Shown here piece by piece: positions 1 through 8,861 of a DNA stretch of 64,000 nucleotides. The translations under genes were made by a program, and so were the position numbers. Position 1 is the first letter of the stretch; every line of letters begins with the position of its first letter. The notes beneath the pieces were generated by a model that did no database searches, was not told the DNA's origin, and was given only the letters and a program-made list of their open reading frames with translations. This DNA is from Bradyrhizobium sp. LTSP885 (GTDB lineage: Bacteria; Pseudomonadota; Alphaproteobacteria; Rhizobiales; Xanthobacteraceae): positions 310,001 to 374,000 of the forward strand of contig NZ_JYMT01000004.1 in the NCBI RefSeq assembly GCF_000938305.1. Reading direction: 5' to 3'.

Positions 1-56
1 CGTCAAAATAAGAATCTAGAGCCCCGTTCCGATTTCATCGGAATGGAAATGGCTCT
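1..56. repeat. Palindromic dispersed repeat R1, copy A (cut by window edge)
   Basis: This is the distal half of a repeat also present at 25241-25344 and 47598-47700. It has an inverted-repeat core beginning CTAGAGCC and ending GGCTCT, with the inner arms CGTTCCGAT and ATCGGAA. The proximal hairpin seen in the other copies lies outside the window. Unlike the other two copies it does not end in GGCTCTAG but reads straight into the coding sequence of the next gene. Confidence 0.85.
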
Positions 57-774
57 GGCCGCGGGCCTGATGTGCCTCGCACTGACCATCGCGCCGGCTT
101 TGGGCGCCGACTACGACACGACCGAAAAGTCACCGTTGGTTGAATTGCATCTGCTTGTGCCCGAGACGGCAATGTCCATCGCGCCGCTCAAGCAAAAGAT
201 CCTGGCGCTGTACAGGGCCGACGCAGCTCAGGCCAAAGCCGACGCCAAGCAGGACAAGGAAGACAACCCCGGCTTCCATCCCTACAGCATCGACACGATC
301 TGGCGTGTGACGTTCGAGAACGAGGCGGTGGTGAGCCTGTCAGGCGACACCAATGCCGACACCGGCGGAGCGCATCCGAACCAGGCCTTCCAGACCGTCG
401 TCTGGGACAAGAAGGCCAACCGTGCCGTGCCGATCGAAGCGCTGTTTCAGCCGGATCAGGTCAAGTCAGCGCTATCAGCCATCGCCGATGCCGCCGGCAA
501 AGCCTGGACAGAAATCTACACTCAGCGCAGCGGTCAGAGCCCAGGCCAGGATACCGACCGCGCCGGCAACGGCATCGCCGCCGATCCCGAGAAGCTCAAG
601 CCCTATGCGTTGACCTACGCCAAGGGACAGACGGCGGCCAATGGCATCGTGCTGCTGTACGGCGCCGGGCAGATATGGCCGCATGTGCTGGGCGATTTTC
701 GTCTGGCGGTGCCGGTCGCCGTGTTCGCGAAATATCTCACGCCGCAGTGGAAGGACGTCTTCACCGCAGGCTGA
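43..774 (+). CDS. Secreted DUF3298-like (RsiV-type) domain protein
   Basis: This is a 243-residue protein of unknown function. A hydrophobic N-terminus ending in PALGA looks like a signal peptide. The central region has a glycine-alanine-histidine turn (TGGAHPN, about residue 107), followed by an aspartate-containing strand and an ALF segment. That is the layout of the DUF3298 domain of RsiV/PdaC-like envelope proteins. The start is uncertain: the ATG at 43 and the alternative at 49 both lie inside repeat R1, the frame stays open to the window edge, and no ribosome binding site is visible. The signal peptide lacks the usual basic n-region, so the repeat may have replaced the native start. Family assignment is from the motif pattern only. 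Confidence 0.7.
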   Translation: MEMALAAGLMCLALTIAPALGADYDTTEKSPLVELHLLVPETAMSIAPLKQKILALYRADAAQAKADAKQDKEDNPGFHPYSIDTIWRVTFENEAVVSLSGDTNADTGGAHPNQAFQTVVWDKKANRAVPIEALFQPDQVKSALSAIADAAGKAWTEIYTQRSGQSPGQDTDRAGNGIAADPEKLKPYALTYAKGQTAANGIVLLYGAGQIWPHVLGDFRLAVPVAVFAKYLTPQWKDVFTAG

Positions 775-786
775 CCGACCCGTGGC

Positions 787-818
787 TACCGCTGCATCTG
801 CATGATCTGATCCATCGG
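787..818 (-). pseudogene. 32-bp copy of the cyoD 3' end
   Basis: These 32 bases are identical to 4150-4181, the last codons and stop of cyoD, and lie in the same orientation. On the minus strand they read MDQIMQMQR followed by a stop. No cyoD-like reading frame continues upstream, so this is either a duplicated scrap of cyoD or the tail of a decayed paralogue. Confidence 0.5.
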
Positions 819-832
819 ATCGCGGCAGCCGC

Positions 833-1144
833 TCACCAGACGCTGTCGCATTCCGAGCCACCGCCGTTGAGAATGGGATGGCAGTCCATTCCGCGGCGGT
901 TAACCCAGTTACCATCGCGAGCCATGCTGCGGTAGATCCAACCCTGACTGCGCATGCATTTCTTGTACTCGGCCGATGTCGGAACGCCCAACGGATCGCC
1001 GATTTGAAGGTCGCAATATCGCGCGGCGGCGTGGAGCTGGGAATCGCTCTGCGGGGGATGGGCTGCTGTCCAGTTTGTCGTGTCGGCCTGCGCGGCAACG
1101 ACGCCGCTCAACAACAGCATGGCCGCAACAAGAAGGCGTTTCAT
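833..1144 (-). CDS. Small secreted protein of unknown function
   Basis: A protein of about 103 residues. The start at 1144 is chosen because a strong GGAGGAG site precedes it by a few bases and because it gives a classic signal peptide, MKRLLVAAMLLLSGVVAAQA. A longer frame to 1207 would bury that signal. The mature part has four cysteines (near YCDL, KKCM, MDCH and ECDS), suggesting disulfides in the periplasm. It ends 15 bp before the cyoD-like scrap at 787-818. I do not recognise the family. Confidence 0.75.
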   Translation of the reverse strand: MKRLLVAAMLLLSGVVAAQADTTNWTAAHPPQSDSQLHAAARYCDLQIGDPLGVPTSAEYKKCMRSQGWIYRSMARDGNWVNRRGMDCHPILNGGGSECDSVW

Positions 1145-1282
1145 GATCTCTCCTCCTCCAACGTATGTTTGCAGACATGCGTTGCCGGCGGAGGTAGGCC
1201 GGTTCAAGAAAGCCCGATTACAAATTGGATAGGAGAGACGGTTACCGCAGCAGAATGACGTGGAAATGGAAATCGGCCCTTA

Positions 1283-1911
1283 GCGCTGAGTTGCCCGACG
1301 GCGCAAGGCCTCTCGACAAAACTATTTCGCTTTATCCGAACCGCAACTCGGTGTATGAATCTCCCCGTCCCACCCGATTGAGGGGCGAGCGCACGTCACG
1401 AACGCGCGGTGGGATGCGGTGGACGCCGAGCGTGCGACTGACGAGAGCGCGCAAGGCGGACGGTGAAATCGTGTGGTCCCGACGCCCCAGTGGCAGGCAA
1501 AAGTTCGTGAGGAGCAAGCGCCTCTCGCGGATGACGGTGACAAAAAAGCCCGGTCGTCGCCGGGGAGAGCACGTATAAGCCGTAGCCCATCGCGCAGGGA
1601 AAGCCGGAGTGCCTCCGCTGAACCTGTATGCTCGTGTGCGTTTCTTTCTCTCACTTTGCACACGAGACCGCGGGTGCAGCGTGCACCCGGCTTTCCCTGC
1701 GCCCTCTATTCGATGAGGGGGCGAAACGAAGTGCAAAGCTCGGACGATCCATGTCGCGAGAACGTAAAACTGCGTCCCCATCCACAGATGTCATCGCCCG
1801 GCCTGTGCGCAATTGCGCACATGGACCGGGCGACCCAGTACGCCGCGGCCCATCGGCTCAAGCACAACGGCCTCTGGAATACTGGATCGCCCGCATGCGC
1901 GGGCGACGACA
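1283..1911. repeat. Mosaic intergenic repeat (modules A, B, C)
   Basis: The gene-free stretch 1145-2056 is mostly a composite repeat. Module A (about 1283-1720) recurs inverted at 48941-49375. It contains an internal inverted repeat (GCGCAGGGAAAGCCGG near 1590 and its complement near 1688). Linker B (1721-1764) recurs at 24550-24592 and 48899-48940. Module C (1765-1911) recurs at 24593-24745 and contains a hairpin at 1795-1832 with arms CGCCCGG and CCGGGCG around GTGCGCAATTGCGCAC. Open frames inside it have no start signals and seem non-coding. The family resembles repeats I recall from Bradyrhizobium genomes. Confidence 0.8.
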
Positions 1912-1988
1912 CCGAAGATGACGATGATTACGCCGAAGGCCAAAGCCAACACCTTGTCGCGCGGCGCCCACGATCGCACGCGCCCCAA
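1912..1988 (-). pseudogene. Possible 5' remnant of a membrane protein gene, cut by repeat
   Basis: The minus strand encodes about 25 residues (possible TTG or GTG start near 1988) ending in VLALAFGVIIVI, a membrane-like segment, before the frame runs into the module C repeat. The segment resembles VLALAFGVLIVI in CyoD of this same window. It could also be the first helix of another membrane enzyme, such as a quinoprotein dehydrogenase. Nothing downstream restores the frame. Confidence 0.35.
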
Positions 1989-2056
1989 TCGTTAATGCGA
2001 TCTTAGTCCGATTTGAATAAGTCTATCAAAAATCGAAAACCCAATGGATTTGGACG

Positions 2057-4132
2057 ATGCGCATCAGTCGGCTCTTTGCAATGTCGATGCTGTCGGTGAC
2101 GGTGCTGACCGTCATCCTCGGCACCGAAGTTCTCATTCCGCAGGCCCGTACATTTGCGGGGAAGTCCGAGGCGATCAAGGCGGTCGAGGCGTTCGGAACG
2201 GTCTTGGCCGCCGGCCAGCAGGTCGCCGGCATCCGCGCGCCCTATCTCAGCCCGCTGTTTCAGGACGGTCCCGCCACGCCGGCACAGCTCGAAACCATCA
2301 CCAAGTTCAGGCAGGCGACAGAGGTGGTGTTTGCGAAGGCGCGTGCCGCCGTCAGCGGTAGCAATGACAGCGCCGTCATCCTGGACGGCCTGAGGCAGGC
2401 GGCCAGCAAGCTCGATGATCTCTGCACGGCCACCGATCGCGCGCTTGCCGTCCCGCTGAGCGCGCGCGACCCCAACGTCACAAAAGGCTTTCTGCCTGGT
2501 ATTGCCGACGTCACCGCGACCATCGACCCGATCCTGAATCGCCTCGAAAACCAGGTCGCCGCAGCCGACGCATCGCTGACGGCGCTGTTGAACATCGCCC
2601 GCACCGCGCAGGACCTGCGCGTTTCGGCGGGCAGCCGCGCGGCCACGATGTCGGCCGCGGTCGGCACGCGCCGTGTCCTGACCGCGGCCGAGCTCTCGAC
2701 GATGGATCGCAGCCAGGGCCGCGTCGAGGTGGACCGCGAGAGAATCGTTGCCGGCATCGATCAGCTCGGCAATCCGGCCCGGCTGACGAAAGTGTTCAAG
2801 GAGGCGTCCGACGCCTATTTCGGACGTGCGGCACTTGTGGTCGATAAGGAACTGCCGGCGGGGCGCAGCGACGGCAAATTCGGCATCACCACCGAGGAGC
2901 TCGCTGCTGGAACCGTCCCGGCGCTCATGACCATTCTCGGTCTGCGCGACGTGGCGCTCGCCGAGGCCGCGGATCGCGCAGGTGCTGCGCGCGAGGATGC
3001 GTTGCTGATGCTCATGCTCGCGGGCGCGGCCGTACTGGCACTGCTCGGCGTGCTTGCCGGCGTCACCGTGATGCTCCGTCGTCGCGTGATCGTCCCATTG
3101 GCGACGCTGACGGAGTCCGTGGGTCAACTTGCCGCCGGCCGCCACGACGTCAGCATTCCATCAACCGGCCGCGACGATGAAATCGGGTCGATGGCGGGCT
3201 CGTTGCAGGTCTTCAAGGACGCGCTCATCGCCAAGAAGGGTGCCGACGAAGCCGCCGCATTGGAGGCGGAAGCCAAGATCCAGCGCGGGCAACGTGTGGA
3301 CAGCATCACCCGCGAATTCGAGGCCGTGGTCGGCGATATCGTCAATGTCGTGTCATCAGCCTCGAGCAAGCTCGAAGCCTCGGCGGACGCGCTTTCGGCA
3401 ACCGCCGAGCACTCAAGCGAGCTCGCCACCACGGTTGCCGCGGCCTCCGAACAGGCGTCGACCAATGTCCAGTCGGTGGCCTCGGCCACGGAGGAGATGA
3501 CGTCGTCGGTCGACGAGATCAGCCGTCAGGTTCACGACTCGGCGCGGATTGCGAAAGCCGCCGTCGAACAGGCCCATCAGACCAACGATCGCGTCGGCGA
3601 ATTGGCCAAGGCCGCAGCCCGCATCGGGGACGTTGTCGAACTGATCAACACGATTGCGGCGCAGACCAATCTTCTGGCGCTGAATGCGACGATCGAGGCG
3701 GCGCGCGCGGGCGATGCGGGGCGCGGCTTCGCCGTCGTGGCGTCGGAAGTCAAGGCGCTGGCCGAGCAGACGTCCAAGGCGACCGACGAGATCAGCCAGC
3801 AAATCAGCGGAATTCAGTCCGCCACCCAGGAATCCGTCGGCGCGATCAAGGAGATCGGAAACACCATCGCCAAAATGTCGGAGATCGCATCGACGATCGC
3901 ATCCGCGGTGGAGGAGCAAGGCGCCGCGACGCGGGAAATCTCCCGCAACGTGCAGCAGGCCGCGCACGGCACTCAGCAGGTTTCCACCAGCGTTGCGGAC
4001 GTGCGCCGCGGAGCCAGCGAGACCGGGGCCTCTTCCGCAGAGGTGCTCGCCGCGGCCAAGTCGCTTTCGAGCGAAAGCGGGCGGCTCAAACTCGAGGTCG
4101 GCCGCTTTCTCGGCGCGGTGCGGACGGCCTGA
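2057..4132 (+). CDS. Methyl-accepting chemotaxis protein
   Basis: A 691-residue inner-membrane chemoreceptor that would sense a ligand and signal through CheW/CheA. TM1 is at about residues 6-28, a mostly helical periplasmic sensor follows to about 315, TM2 is at about 318-343, HAMP at about 344-397, and the coiled-coil signalling domain runs to the end. The highly conserved hairpin tip is present ([20 protein letters not shown] and [20 protein letters not shown], around residues 530-575). No C-terminal CheR-binding pentapeptide is seen. The start follows only a weak purine stretch. No other chemotaxis gene is adjacent, so the ligand cannot be inferred. Confidence 0.95.
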   Translation: MRISRLFAMSMLSVTVLTVILGTEVLIPQARTFAGKSEAIKAVEAFGTVLAAGQQVAGIRAPYLSPLFQDGPATPAQLETITKFRQATEVVFAKARAAVSGSNDSAVILDGLRQAASKLDDLCTATDRALAVPLSARDPNVTKGFLPGIADVTATIDPILNRLENQVAAADASLTALLNIARTAQDLRVSAGSRAATMSAAVGTRRVLTAAELSTMDRSQGRVEVDRERIVAGIDQLGNPARLTKVFKEASDAYFGRAALVVDKELPAGRSDGKFGITTEELAAGTVPALMTILGLRDVALAEAADRAGAAREDALLMLMLAGAAVLALLGVLAGVTVMLRRRVIVPLATLTESVGQLAAGRHDVSIPSTGRDDEIGSMAGSLQVFKDALIAKKGADEAAALEAEAKIQRGQRVDSITREFEAVVGDIVNVVSSASSKLEASADALSATAEHSSELATTVAAASEQASTNVQSVASATEEMTSSVDEISRQVHDSARIAKAAVEQAHQTNDRVGELAKAAARIGDVVELINTIAAQTNLLALNATIEAARAGDAGRGFAVVASEVKALAEQTSKATDEISQQISGIQSATQESVGAIKEIGNTIAKMSEIASTIASAVEEQGAATREISRNVQQAAHGTQQVSTSVADVRRGASETGASSAEVLAAAKSLSSESGRLKLEVGRFLGAVRTA

Positions 4133-4148
4133 GACGTTGCGACTATTG

Positions 4149-4538
4149 TTACCGCTGCATCTGCATGATCTGATCCATCGGCATCATGTTCGCGTTCAAA
4201 TTCGCCATGATCCAGAGCGAGCCGCCGATCACGAGGATGACGATCAGGACGCCGAATGCCAGTGCCAACACGTTATTAGTGTTGTCGGGTCCGGTCGTGA
4301 TGTGCAGGAAGAACACCAAATGCACGCCCATCTGGGCGATCGCGAGCACGACGATCGCGACGGGAATGCTGGGCTGCCACACGAGATCCGTGCCGACGAT
4401 GAAGAACGACGTTGCGGTCAGCACGATCGCAAGGCCCAAGCCCACGACGTAACCGAGGATGCGGGTCCGGACACGGCCTTCGCCTTCATCGCCGGGCGCG
4501 ACATCGGTCGCATGAGATTCCAGGGACTGATCGCTCAT
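4149..4538 (-). CDS. cyoD: Cytochrome o ubiquinol oxidase subunit IV
   Basis: A 129-residue subunit of the bo3-type quinol oxidase with three predicted helices (LGLAIVLTATSFFIV, VAIVVLAIAQMGVHLVFFL, LALAFGVLIVILVIGG). It is probably an assembly and stability subunit. Its ATG overlaps the TGA of cyoC by four bases, so the two are translationally coupled, and it is the last gene of cyoABCD. The C-terminus MDQIMQMQR is duplicated as DNA at 787-818. Confidence 0.95.
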   Translation of the reverse strand: MSDQSLESHATDVAPGDEGEGRVRTRILGYVVGLGLAIVLTATSFFIVGTDLVWQPSIPVAIVVLAIAQMGVHLVFFLHITTGPDNTNNVLALAFGVLIVILVIGGSLWIMANLNANMMPMDQIMQMQR

Positions 4539-5176
4539 TGACCGGCTCCGAGCAGGTAGACCACCGAGAAGACCGCCACCCAGATGATGTCGAGCGCGTG
4601 CCAGAACAGCGCGAAACACACGATGCGGCGCCTGATGTCGGCGCGAAACCCCTTGGCCGTGACCTGCGCCATCATGGTCAGCAGCCACAGCACGCCCGCC
4701 GACACATGCAGGCCGTGACACCCCACCAGGGTGAAGAACGACGAGAGAAAGGCGCTGCGCGACGGTCCCGCGCCGCGGGCAACGAGGGTTGCGAACTCCC
4801 GGAGCTCGAGCGAGAGGAACGCCAGGCCCAGCGCGCAGGTCAGCGCCATGGCCAACTGGAACAACGTCGTCTCGCGCTCGTCGGCGGCGATGCTGGCCAA
4901 TCCGCAGGTGAAGCTCGACAACAGAAGGCATCCCGTCTCCGCGGTGACCGAGCGGAGGTCGAACAGCTCGGATCCCTTCGGCCCTCCGTCGGTCTGCCCC
5001 GAGAGAACCGCATAGGCCGCGAAAAAGCACGAGAACATGATGATGTCGCTGAGCAGGAATATCCAGAAGCCGTAGGCGGTCACGATTCGCTTGGGCGCCG
5101 GCCCGGCATGCTCCGCCGCGGCGGCCAGGCCACGCAACTGATGCGGATCGGCGTGTGCAACTGCTGCTGTCGCCAT
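4535..5176 (-). CDS. cyoC: Cytochrome o ubiquinol oxidase subunit III
   Basis: A 213-residue heme-copper oxidase subunit III with five predicted membrane helices. The typical opening TAYGFWIFLLSDIIMFSCFF and the motif GCHGLHVSAGVLWL are present. It has no redox cofactor and stabilises subunit I. Its start overlaps the cyoB stop by one base (TAATG) and its stop overlaps the cyoD start. The length is close to E. coli CyoC (204). Confidence 0.96.
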   Translation of the reverse strand: MATAAVAHADPHQLRGLAAAAEHAGPAPKRIVTAYGFWIFLLSDIIMFSCFFAAYAVLSGQTDGGPKGSELFDLRSVTAETGCLLLSSFTCGLASIAADERETTLFQLAMALTCALGLAFLSLELREFATLVARGAGPSRSAFLSSFFTLVGCHGLHVSAGVLWLLTMMAQVTAKGFRADIRRRIVCFALFWHALDIIWVAVFSVVYLLGAGQ

Positions 5177-7170
5177 TAGCCTGCTCCACTCATCACGGCG
5201 CGCCGTTCGGCGAGATTGGCCTGGTCGATCCGCGCCACATCATCAGCCGCGATGACGTACTCATCGTGGTCGCGCCAGGCAAAAGCGACGAAGGTCGCGA
5301 AGGCGCCGATTGCGCCGGCTGCGACCATCCACCAGATATGCCAGATCAGCGCGAACCCCATGATGGTCGCGAAGAACGCACAGATAAATCCGGTCGGCGA
5401 ATTCCGCGGCATCTCGATGTCCGTGTAGGCAACGCTGTCGTCGCTCGTCCCCTGGCGCCGTGCGCGCTCCTTCATGGACCAATAAGCGTCCTCCCCGCTC
5501 ACGTCGGGCGTGACGGCGAAATTGAACACCGGCGGCGGCGATGCCGTCGCCCATTCGAGCGATCGGCCATCCCAGGGGTCGCCGGTGTGGTCGCGCAATT
5601 CCTCGCGACGGTGAATGCTGACCACGAGCTGCGCGATCTGGAACGCGATCCCGATCAGAATGATGATGGCGCCGACCGATGCGACCAGCAGCCAGGGACG
5701 CCATTCCGGAACGTCGTAGTGCTGCATGCGACGCGTCATCCCGAGCAAGCCGACGACATACAACGGCATGAACGCCACATAGAAGCCGATCAGCCAGCAC
5801 CAGAACGCGGCCTTGCCGAGACCCTCATGCAGGCGAAAGCCGAACGCCTTCGGAAACCAGTAGGTGTAGCCGGCGAACGCACCGAACAGCACGCCGCCGA
5901 TGATGACGTTGTGGAAATGCGCCACCAGGAACAGGCTGTTGTGCAGCAGGAAATCGGCCGGCGGCACCGCGACCAGGACGCCGGTGAGGCCGCCGAGCAG
6001 GAAGGTCACCATGAAGCCGATCGACCACAGCATGGGTGTCGTAAACCGGATCCGCCCCATATACATCGTGAACAGCCAGTTGTAGATCTTCACGCCGGTC
6101 GGCACCGCGATGATCATGCTGGCGATGCCGAAGATCGCATTGACGTTCGGCCCGGCGCCCATCGTGAAGAAATGATGCAGCCACACCATGAACGAGATGA
6201 CGCAGATCGCCATGGTCGCCAGCACCATCGAACGGTAGCCGAACAGCGCCTTGCCGGAGAATGTCGACACGACCTCGGAGAAGATCCCGAATGCGGGCAG
6301 GACGAGAATGTAGACCTCGGGATGGCCCCATGCCCAGATCAGGTTCATGAACATCATGACATTGCCACCGCCCTCGTTGGTGAAAAAGTGGAAGCCGAGG
6401 TAGCGGTCGAGGATCAGCATCGCCAGCGTCGCAGTCAGGATCGGAAACGCCGCGACGATCAGGAGATTTGAGGCCAGCGTGGTCCAGCAGAACATCGGCA
6501 TGCGCAAATAGGTCATGCCCTTGGTGCGCAACTTCAGCACCGTGGTGACGAGATTGATGCCGGCAACCAGCGTTCCGACACCCGAGATCTCCAGCGACCA
6601 GAGATAATAGTCGACGCCCACGCCCGGCGAATAGGTCATCTCCGACAATGGGGGATAGGGCAACCATCCGGTCCGCGCGAACTCGCCGATCACAAGCGAG
6701 ATGTTGACGAGCAGCGCGCCGGTTGCCGTCAACCAGAAGCCGACGGAATTGAGGGTGGGAAACGCGACGTCGCGGACGCCGAGCTGCAGCGGCACGATGA
6801 GGTTCATCAAGCCGATCACGAACGGCATCGCGACAAAGAAGATCATGATCGTGCCATGCGCCGAGAAGATCTGATTATAGTGCTCCGGCGGCAGAAAGCC
6901 CTGCGAGTGCAACGCGACGGCCTGTTGGGCCCGCATCATCAGCGCGTCGGCAAAGCCGCGCAGCAGCATGACCGTGGCAAGCAGCGTGTACATCACGCCG
7001 ATCCGCTTGTGATCGACGCTGGTGATCCACTCCCGCCAGAGATACGGCAGATGGCCGGCAAGCACGATCCAGGCGAGCACTGCGAGGATGACCAGGGCTA
7101 CACTGCCCGAGGCCGCCATGGGGATCGGCTGATCAAGCGGGACGGCTGACCAGCTGAGCTTGCCGAACAT
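5176..7170 (-). CDS. cyoB: Cytochrome o ubiquinol oxidase subunit I
   Basis: A 664-residue catalytic subunit of the proton-pumping quinol oxidase. It reduces oxygen to water at a heme-copper centre using electrons from ubiquinol. Visible signatures are [14 protein letters not shown] (CuB histidine cross-linked to tyrosine, about residue 285), a histidine pair in WLHHFFTMG, and HFHNVIIGG carrying the heme ligands. The length matches E. coli CyoB (663). It is coupled to cyoA upstream and cyoC downstream. No cyoE (heme O synthase) is found in this window, so that enzyme must be encoded elsewhere. Confidence 0.97.
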   Translation of the reverse strand: MFGKLSWSAVPLDQPIPMAASGSVALVILAVLAWIVLAGHLPYLWREWITSVDHKRIGVMYTLLATVMLLRGFADALMMRAQQAVALHSQGFLPPEHYNQIFSAHGTIMIFFVAMPFVIGLMNLIVPLQLGVRDVAFPTLNSVGFWLTATGALLVNISLVIGEFARTGWLPYPPLSEMTYSPGVGVDYYLWSLEISGVGTLVAGINLVTTVLKLRTKGMTYLRMPMFCWTTLASNLLIVAAFPILTATLAMLILDRYLGFHFFTNEGGGNVMMFMNLIWAWGHPEVYILVLPAFGIFSEVVSTFSGKALFGYRSMVLATMAICVISFMVWLHHFFTMGAGPNVNAIFGIASMIIAVPTGVKIYNWLFTMYMGRIRFTTPMLWSIGFMVTFLLGGLTGVLVAVPPADFLLHNSLFLVAHFHNVIIGGVLFGAFAGYTYWFPKAFGFRLHEGLGKAAFWCWLIGFYVAFMPLYVVGLLGMTRRMQHYDVPEWRPWLLVASVGAIIILIGIAFQIAQLVVSIHRREELRDHTGDPWDGRSLEWATASPPPVFNFAVTPDVSGEDAYWSMKERARRQGTSDDSVAYTDIEMPRNSPTGFICAFFATIMGFALIWHIWWMVAAGAIGAFATFVAFAWRDHDEYVIAADDVARIDQANLAERRAVMSGAG

Positions 7171-7991
7171 CAGGGACTCCGTGGCGAGACTTGAGCTTGC
7201 TGGTCCGGTGATGGACCGGGCGCTGCCGGGATATGCTGGGTGGCCACCGCCTGAAACAGCAAGGGGTCATCCAGCCGGTAGGTAACCTTGGCATCTCCGA
7301 TCGATTGACGCGCCAGTTTGCCGTAGCTCTCGGCGTTCAGCGCCTGATTGCTTCCGGCGGCCTTCGACGCCCAGTCCGTGAACGACAGCTGCGAGACGAC
7401 GTGGACGTCGAACATCATGCCGGGAAAGCCGTCGCCGCTGAAATGCGAGGACAGCCCTTGATAGGTGCCCTCATTGTCAGCCCGAAGCTGCAGCCGGGTC
7501 ACCATCCCGTTCATGGTGTAGATCATGCTGCCGAGCTGCGGGATGAAGAACGCGTTCATGACGCTCGACGACGTCAATTCAAATTGTAAGGGAGACCCAA
7601 CAGGCACCGTCAGCGCGTTCAAGCTGGCCACCCGCTGATCGGGGTAGATGAACAGCCACTTCCAATCGAGCGAGACCACCTGAATTCTCAGCGGCGGCCC
7701 GGTCCCCTCGACCGGACGGGCCGGATCCAGCTGATGCGCCCCGATCCAGGCGACACCACCGAGCAGGATAATGGTGAGCGTTGGGATCGCCCACACCACC
7801 AATTCCAGCCGGCCGGAATACGCCCAATCCGGCTGGTACTGCGCCCGTCGGTTGGAGGCGCGATACCACCAAGCGAAGCCGAGAATGGCGGCGATCGTGG
7901 GCAACACGATCGCAAGCATGATCGCGACCGAATCCACCAGGATCGTCCGCTCCGCCGCAGCAACCGGGCCTTGGGGATCAAAAATGTTCAT
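7170..7991 (-). CDS. cyoA: Cytochrome o ubiquinol oxidase subunit II
   Basis: A 273-residue subunit II with two N-terminal membrane helices and a periplasmic cupredoxin-like domain. The stretch [17 protein letters not shown] is typical of quinol oxidases, and the CuA-binding cysteines of cytochrome c oxidases are absent, so the donor is quinol. The ATG at 7991 is preferred over a TTG at 8009. Unlike E. coli CyoA it has no lipobox cysteine near the start. It is the first gene of cyoABCD. A DUF2231/dehydrogenase pair lies upstream on the same strand. Confidence 0.95.
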   Translation of the reverse strand: MNIFDPQGPVAAAERTILVDSVAIMLAIVLPTIAAILGFAWWYRASNRRAQYQPDWAYSGRLELVVWAIPTLTIILLGGVAWIGAHQLDPARPVEGTGPPLRIQVVSLDWKWLFIYPDQRVASLNALTVPVGSPLQFELTSSSVMNAFFIPQLGSMIYTMNGMVTRLQLRADNEGTYQGLSSHFSGDGFPGMMFDVHVVSQLSFTDWASKAAGSNQALNAESYGKLARQSIGDAKVTYRLDDPLLFQAVATQHIPAAPGPSPDQQAQVSPRSP

Positions 7992-8093
7992 GGATTGACG
8001 CCGCCCCAAACGTCTGCAGGGCAGTCAACGTCGCCGGAACTTTCCGGTTCCCGAAAAAAATGCGCTTGGCCGGCTCAATCAGCCCCGGGAGGC

Positions 8094-8543
8094 TTAGCCG
8101 TCTTTTCCGAGATCTATCAGCGCAATCCCCAGTTCCGGCCGCTTCGTCCGCCGCAACCGCACCGGCGTCTCCGTCATCACGACTTCGAGAGTCGGACGGA
8201 CTGTCGCTTCGAGGAGATGACCGCCGCGGGTGGTCCCATCAGAGAGCCCAAGAACGACATGCACGTGCAGGCCCGGCTGGCCGTCATCGGCGATTGCGAC
8301 ATCGCCGATCGCGCTCAACACCTCGCACTGCTCCCGCACCTCAATTTTCTTGTAGGTCTTTCGCTCGAGATCGAACCAGCCGACCGTCGCCTTCTCGAAC
8401 GCGCCGATCGCGGTCAGGGACGCGGCCGCTATTCCCAAATTTCTTGCGATCGTCGTGAGGGTTGTGAAGGCTTCCTCACCCGAATCCAGAACGACAACAT
8501 GCGTTCTCCCGCCCGCCTTGTCGGCGACAAGCTTGGCTTTCAT
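8094..8543 (-). CDS. PPC (DUF296) domain protein
   Basis: A 149-residue protein consisting almost entirely of a PPC/DUF296 domain, as seen in plant AT-hook proteins and in stand-alone bacterial versions. The hallmark features are a beta strand opening with LDSGEEAFTTL, the helix IARNLGIAAASLTAIGAF, and the histidine pair GLHVHVVLGLSDGTTRGGHL. No AT-hook is present. The function in bacteria is unclear; a trimeric ligand-binding role is likely. It lies in a minus-strand run 102 bp upstream of cyoA, but I see no direct link to respiration. Confidence 0.85.
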   Translation of the reverse strand: MKAKLVADKAGGRTHVVVLDSGEEAFTTLTTIARNLGIAAASLTAIGAFEKATVGWFDLERKTYKKIEVREQCEVLSAIGDVAIADDGQPGLHVHVVLGLSDGTTRGGHLLEATVRPTLEVVMTETPVRLRRTKRPELGIALIDLGKDG

Positions 8544-8610
8544 AAAAGTCCTTCTCTATGGTCGTTGTGGCGGACGCCAAGCCTGATCGATGCAGGCTGA
8601 TCGACGAAGG

Positions 8611-8811
8611 TCATTTCGCGCGTTGCGTCAGGGCCTCTCGCGCCGGCACACTGACGTGAACTTCGTGCCCCTGGCGTATCGCGAGCGACGCGGCCGCCGC
8701 AGCCGATTCGAACGCCGCCTCCTTGGTGGCGTAGCCACTGCTCAGATTGCCGTCATGCAGCACGCCCCAATCGCCTTCAACGGCGATCACCGAATATTGC
8801 GCCAATCCCAT
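8611..8811 (-). CDS. Small DUF2188-like protein
   Basis: A 66-residue soluble protein. It begins with a strand pair around a tryptophan and glycine (YSVIAVEGDWGVLHDG), followed by an alanine-rich helix (KEAAFESAAAAASLAI) and a final strand. That layout resembles DUF2188, a small family that acts on an unknown target. It sits between the PPC gene and the dehydrogenase gene on the same strand. The assignment rests on pattern only. Confidence 0.65.
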   Translation of the reverse strand: MGLAQYSVIAVEGDWGVLHDGNLSSGYATKEAAFESAAAAASLAIRQGHEVHVSVPAREALTQRAK

Positions 8812-8861
8812 TGCCGTCTCCTTGGTTCAATCGATCCGGACCACCCGTGCGAAACGTCTGG

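Noticed and set aside
1322..1781. Several open frames of 110-150 codons in the mosaic repeat
   Set aside because: They overlap on both strands, recur only as part of the repeat and have no ribosome binding sites; the DNA is better explained as a non-coding repeat.
5155..6471. A 438-codon open frame on the plus strand
   Set aside because: It lies antisense to cyoB and is rich in Asp, Arg and His, as shadow frames usually are.
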